Shown here: one piece after another, positions 61,136 through 64,000 of the stretch | How the letters are laid out: each line of letters starts with the position of its first letter | Position numbering within the stretch: the stretch's first letter is position 1 | Source of the DNA: Rhodamnia argentea | Taxonomy: Eukaryota > Streptophyta > Magnoliopsida > Myrtales > Myrtaceae | Assembly: GCF_020921035.1 (NCBI RefSeq) | Contig: NC_063152.1 | Coordinates: 31,743,903 to 31,807,902 of the forward strand | Direction of reading: 5' to 3' | Length of the DNA: 64,000 nt | The notes under the pieces: generated by a model | What the model was told of the DNA's origin: nothing | Seen by the model: only the letters and a program-made list of their open reading frames with translations | The model's database searches: none | Position numbers and translations under genes: made by a program

Positions 61136-63170
61136 ATGCTCTGTTCTTCTACAAAAACTCTGCTTCTTCGTTGCAGAAATCTCAGCGCGGCTCTTACCTC
61201 CTCCTCCTCCTCCTCTTCTTCTTCTTCTTCTCTGCCTTTTCCCGATCTCTTCTCGCCTTCTGTCCCGGAGCAAACCCTTCTCTTCTCTCGCCCAATCTCG
61301 TCGTTCCCTGACTGTACTCCGTCGATCAAGCCACCGACTTTCGGTTCTTCGCTCTATCGTTGTCGGAGTTCTGTCTCGCGCGATCGGAGATCGAATCGTA
61401 CGATGGCCAGCCAATCCTCGACCGGGTCGATTCACGACTTCACTGTGAAGGTCAGTTCTCTCCTGAGGTTTTCTGAAATTATGAATCAGGGATCGCCCAT
61501 TAGCCGAGATGTTAAACCTGTAATATAAAGTTCACCTTTTTACGTCGTTTCTGACCGAAGATTTCGTCTTTCTATATCCACAGCAACGCTGCAATTTTAG
61601 CTCAGACAGATGACATTTTTTTTTTTCAAATGTGTTTGAAATTTTTTTGTAATCTATGTAAGCTGAGGCCCTTATCAACGTGTTTCTGTAACCTTGTCTG
61701 TTTTTTTAGGTTTTAAAGGTCTAGTTGGTTAATCTGAAAATGGACCAATCTACAGAACCTTTGAGATATATTTGTCCCTCTTATATGTGTAATTCGTGCA
61801 TGTATCAGATTCTTGTTGATACAAGTTGAGTTTTTGAATAAGCTGCTGAGATAAGCTGGTCAGGGAGCGAAAATCATGTGTTACTGGACACTGCTAACCG
61901 AAAAAAACCAGTACATAACGGTCAGGGCGGCAAACCCAGAAAGCATTATGTTTCTGTGTCGTGTGCTAAGAGGTTATGAATCAATTGAGAACCATAATGT
62001 TGTGCTGTGCTGAGACTTGGAGATTCGGGTTCCTTTTCTTATTCAGGATGCCCGTGGAAATGATGTCGACCTCAGTACCTACAAGGGCAAGGTCTTGCTG
62101 ATTGTCAACGTTGCTTCGCAGTGGTAATTCTCGGGATTTTGTGTTTATGCCCTGTACAGGAAACATCTGCTTGGACTTTAATCTTGGGGGATCTGCTTAA
62201 AAGCGATATCATATTTCATGCCTTTGTCATTGAGAATTCTCTATGCAATTCTGCTTGGGAGTAGCTCAGTGTTTTAATAATCAGGTCGGTCCACCATGTT
62301 CTAATTTTTTTTTTTTAATGGTATGTTGTTTGTTGCAGTGGACTGACCAATTCAAATTACACCGAACTCAGTCAGATCTATGAGCAATACAAGAATCAAG
62401 GTCTCCTATGCCCTCCCCCGGTCCTGATGTCCCGTCGTATCTCATGTTTAGTGGAATACTGACCTCAATAGGATGATAAATATATCGTATTAGAAACGAC
62501 GATTGGTTATTGGTATCGCTTAGCATATGGAAATTCTCGAAAACTTAAAAAGCATGTCACTCTAATGCGATGCAGGTTTAGAGATACTAGCATTCCCGTG
62601 CAACCAGTTTGGAGCTCAGGAGCCGGGGACAAATGAGGAGATCCTACAATTTGCTTGCACTCGATTCAAGGCGGAGTATCCCATTTTCGATAAGGTAAAA
62701 CAAATACATGAGGTCCTTTTCTGAAGATGCAGAGCGTATTGTGAACTCCTTAAGTTCTCTTAAGTTTTTTTGGAGTTGTATCTGCAGTTCCCTTATATTT
62801 CCTAGTGACTATAATTTGCAGTTTGAGTTAAAAAAAAAAAAAAAAGCAAGGATGAAGAGTCTGATTGCTTTCTGTGTAGGTTGATGTGAATGGTGAAAGT
62901 GCCGCTCCTCTCTACAAGTTCCTGAAATCGAGCAAGGGTGGACTCTTTGGGGATAACATTAAGTGGAACTTCTCCAAGTTCCTCATCGATAAAGAAGGAA
63001 ATGTTGTTGATCGCTATGCACCCACTACTTCTCCTCTTAGCATTGAGGTAAGAATCTAATCATCAACGGACCATAGTTGAAGTTTGTTAACTTCTTTGGC
63101 TGTCTAACCAAGGCATTGCGGTTTGTTATTAATGCAGAAGGACATCAAGAAGCTGTTGGGAGTGGCATGA
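61136..63170 (+). CDS. Glutathione peroxidase with organelle transit peptide (six exons)
   Basis: Plant GPX enzymes are cysteine-type, mostly thioredoxin-dependent peroxidases that reduce lipid and hydrogen peroxides. Exons: 61136-61450, 62047-62123, 62339-62400, 62576-62694, 62880-63047 and 63138-63170, with all phases matching; 257 residues. The first 88 residues are rich in Ser and Arg with a run of 11-12 serines and look like a mitochondrial or plastid transit peptide. A second in-frame ATG at 61403 ([13 protein letters not shown]) would give a cytosolic form. Catalytic motifs: NVASQCGLTNSNY (Cys131; most relatives have NVASKCG), [14 protein letters not shown] and [11 protein letters not shown]. 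The cysteine replaces the animal selenocysteine. The end [10 protein letters not shown] is typical. It resembles Arabidopsis GPX6-type proteins. Confidence 0.95.
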
Positions 63171-64000
63171 GCGCTGGAACTTCTATTCCCCAGAAAGGAT
63201 GAGAAGTAATCTGAAAAATAAGCATCCTCTTGATTCATCATGAGGGTAACTCTAGATGTCTTCTTCACATGTTCTATCGTTGAGTTTGCACTCGGTTTAA
63301 TAATGTAAAGAGAACGTATGCTTGTCAATCAAATCCAGCTTCCGGTTTCCTACTGCTGTTAGAAAAATAAAGGCGCTAATTATCGCGGGTGTAACAAGTT
63401 TTAGTACTCAGGTGCTACGATGCTAGTAGATGGTTGATCATTTCTCTAGCGGAAAAAGCTTCGAATGAGCGATACATGGCACTAAAGTTAGATGAGTTTT
63501 TGTCTGTTGGATTAGACAGTCTTTGTACAGAGAGTATGGTTCCTTTTCTGTTTGTGATGTTGTCATGGGTGTCTTCACTAGAAGATGGTTTGCTTAACTG
63601 TAGAATCTCTGATGTGAGTTGAACAGGAAACTGTTTAGCTATTAGCATTAGGTACTTTTCTCTAATCAATAATTACGTAAAAAGACTTGATCGATGAACT
63701 GCCGCAGGTCATCAAAGTTTACATTAATAAGATCATTCTCGAAAAAACAGATGCGTCGACTAGAGGGTCTTCGATGTGTGTGTAGGAAAGAACTTTCTTT
63801 ACATCTACAAGATCGTCATCACTTCATTGACACGGTCTGTTGAAATCCTCCTGTGCTTTTTCCCTCAGCATACGAACCAAAAATTGCCAAAACTCGTTTG
63901 AATATCTACTTATCCCTCTCAAACTCTTTATGGTGCATTAGCAGCAGGTGGTAATGGCACTGCATATTTACCATCGCAATTTGAAGGTCACATTCAGGAT
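63171..64000. other. GPX 3'UTR and downstream spacer
   Basis: The 3'UTR probably extends to about 63370 (AAAAATAAAGG at 63363). Beyond this I see nothing that looks like a gene. Confidence 0.45.

Noticed and set aside
1-64000. CRISPR arrays, bacterial operons, viral or toxin genes
   Set aside because: None seen; the repeats are plant TIR elements and microsatellites, and the genes are plant nuclear genes with introns.

Overview
This window is nuclear DNA of a flowering plant. The genes are rich in GT-AG introns, the spacers are AT-rich and full of transposon debris, and the protein set is typical of eudicots: TET10-type tetraspanin, group-1-like remorin, NAC factors, HMA5-type copper ATPase, AAE3-type ligase. 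The style of the small inverted-repeat elements makes me suspect Myrtales (eucalypt-like). That is a guess from memory and cannot be settled from the sequence alone.

Layout. (1) 1-1399, minus: first four exons of a TETRASPANIN10-like gene that runs off the left edge. (2) 3794-5288, minus: a complete five-exon remorin. (3) About 5.3-17 kb is gene-poor. It holds a possible large solo LTR, Mutator-like and hAT-like non-autonomous elements, and one frameshifted NF-YC-like histone-fold gene (11107-11507, minus). (4) 17116-21677, plus: a plant 'myosin heavy chain-related' coiled-coil protein with an intact 886-residue body but a broken N-terminal NT-C2 region. (5) 22272-26326, minus: a complete five-exon NOB1, the nuclease that finishes 18S rRNA. 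(6) 27627-34492, plus: a tandem pair of atypical NAC genes. The first is a pseudogene (22-bp deletion plus a nonsense codon); the second is intact with two exons. (7) 34694-35753: a non-autonomous hAT-type element that has captured and internally duplicated a piece of a class II trehalose-6-phosphate synthase gene. (8) 36.1-37.9 kb: a copia-type LTR with primer-binding site and further TIR elements. (9) 38928-41468, minus: AAE3-like acyl-activating enzyme (oxalate-CoA ligase type). (10) 41.5-54.9 kb: a long gene desert with several Mutator-like MITEs, a 24-bp perfect palindrome and little else. (11) 54899-58812, plus: complete six-exon HMA5-like Cu-ATPase. (12) 60330-60890: RNase H fragment of a retroelement. 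(13) 61136-63170, plus: complete six-exon glutathione peroxidase with an organelle transit peptide.

The genes are ordinary single-copy housekeeping, metal-handling, metabolic and stress genes with no operon-like logic. The most interesting parts are mobile-element biology. One family of about 0.57-0.8 kb elements is present in at least five copies with 9-10-bp target-site duplications, GC-rich palindromic cores and ACGTGG motifs. The hAT element carries the sugar-signalling gene fragment. I found no CRISPR array, rRNA or convincing tRNA, and no clearly new multi-gene system.
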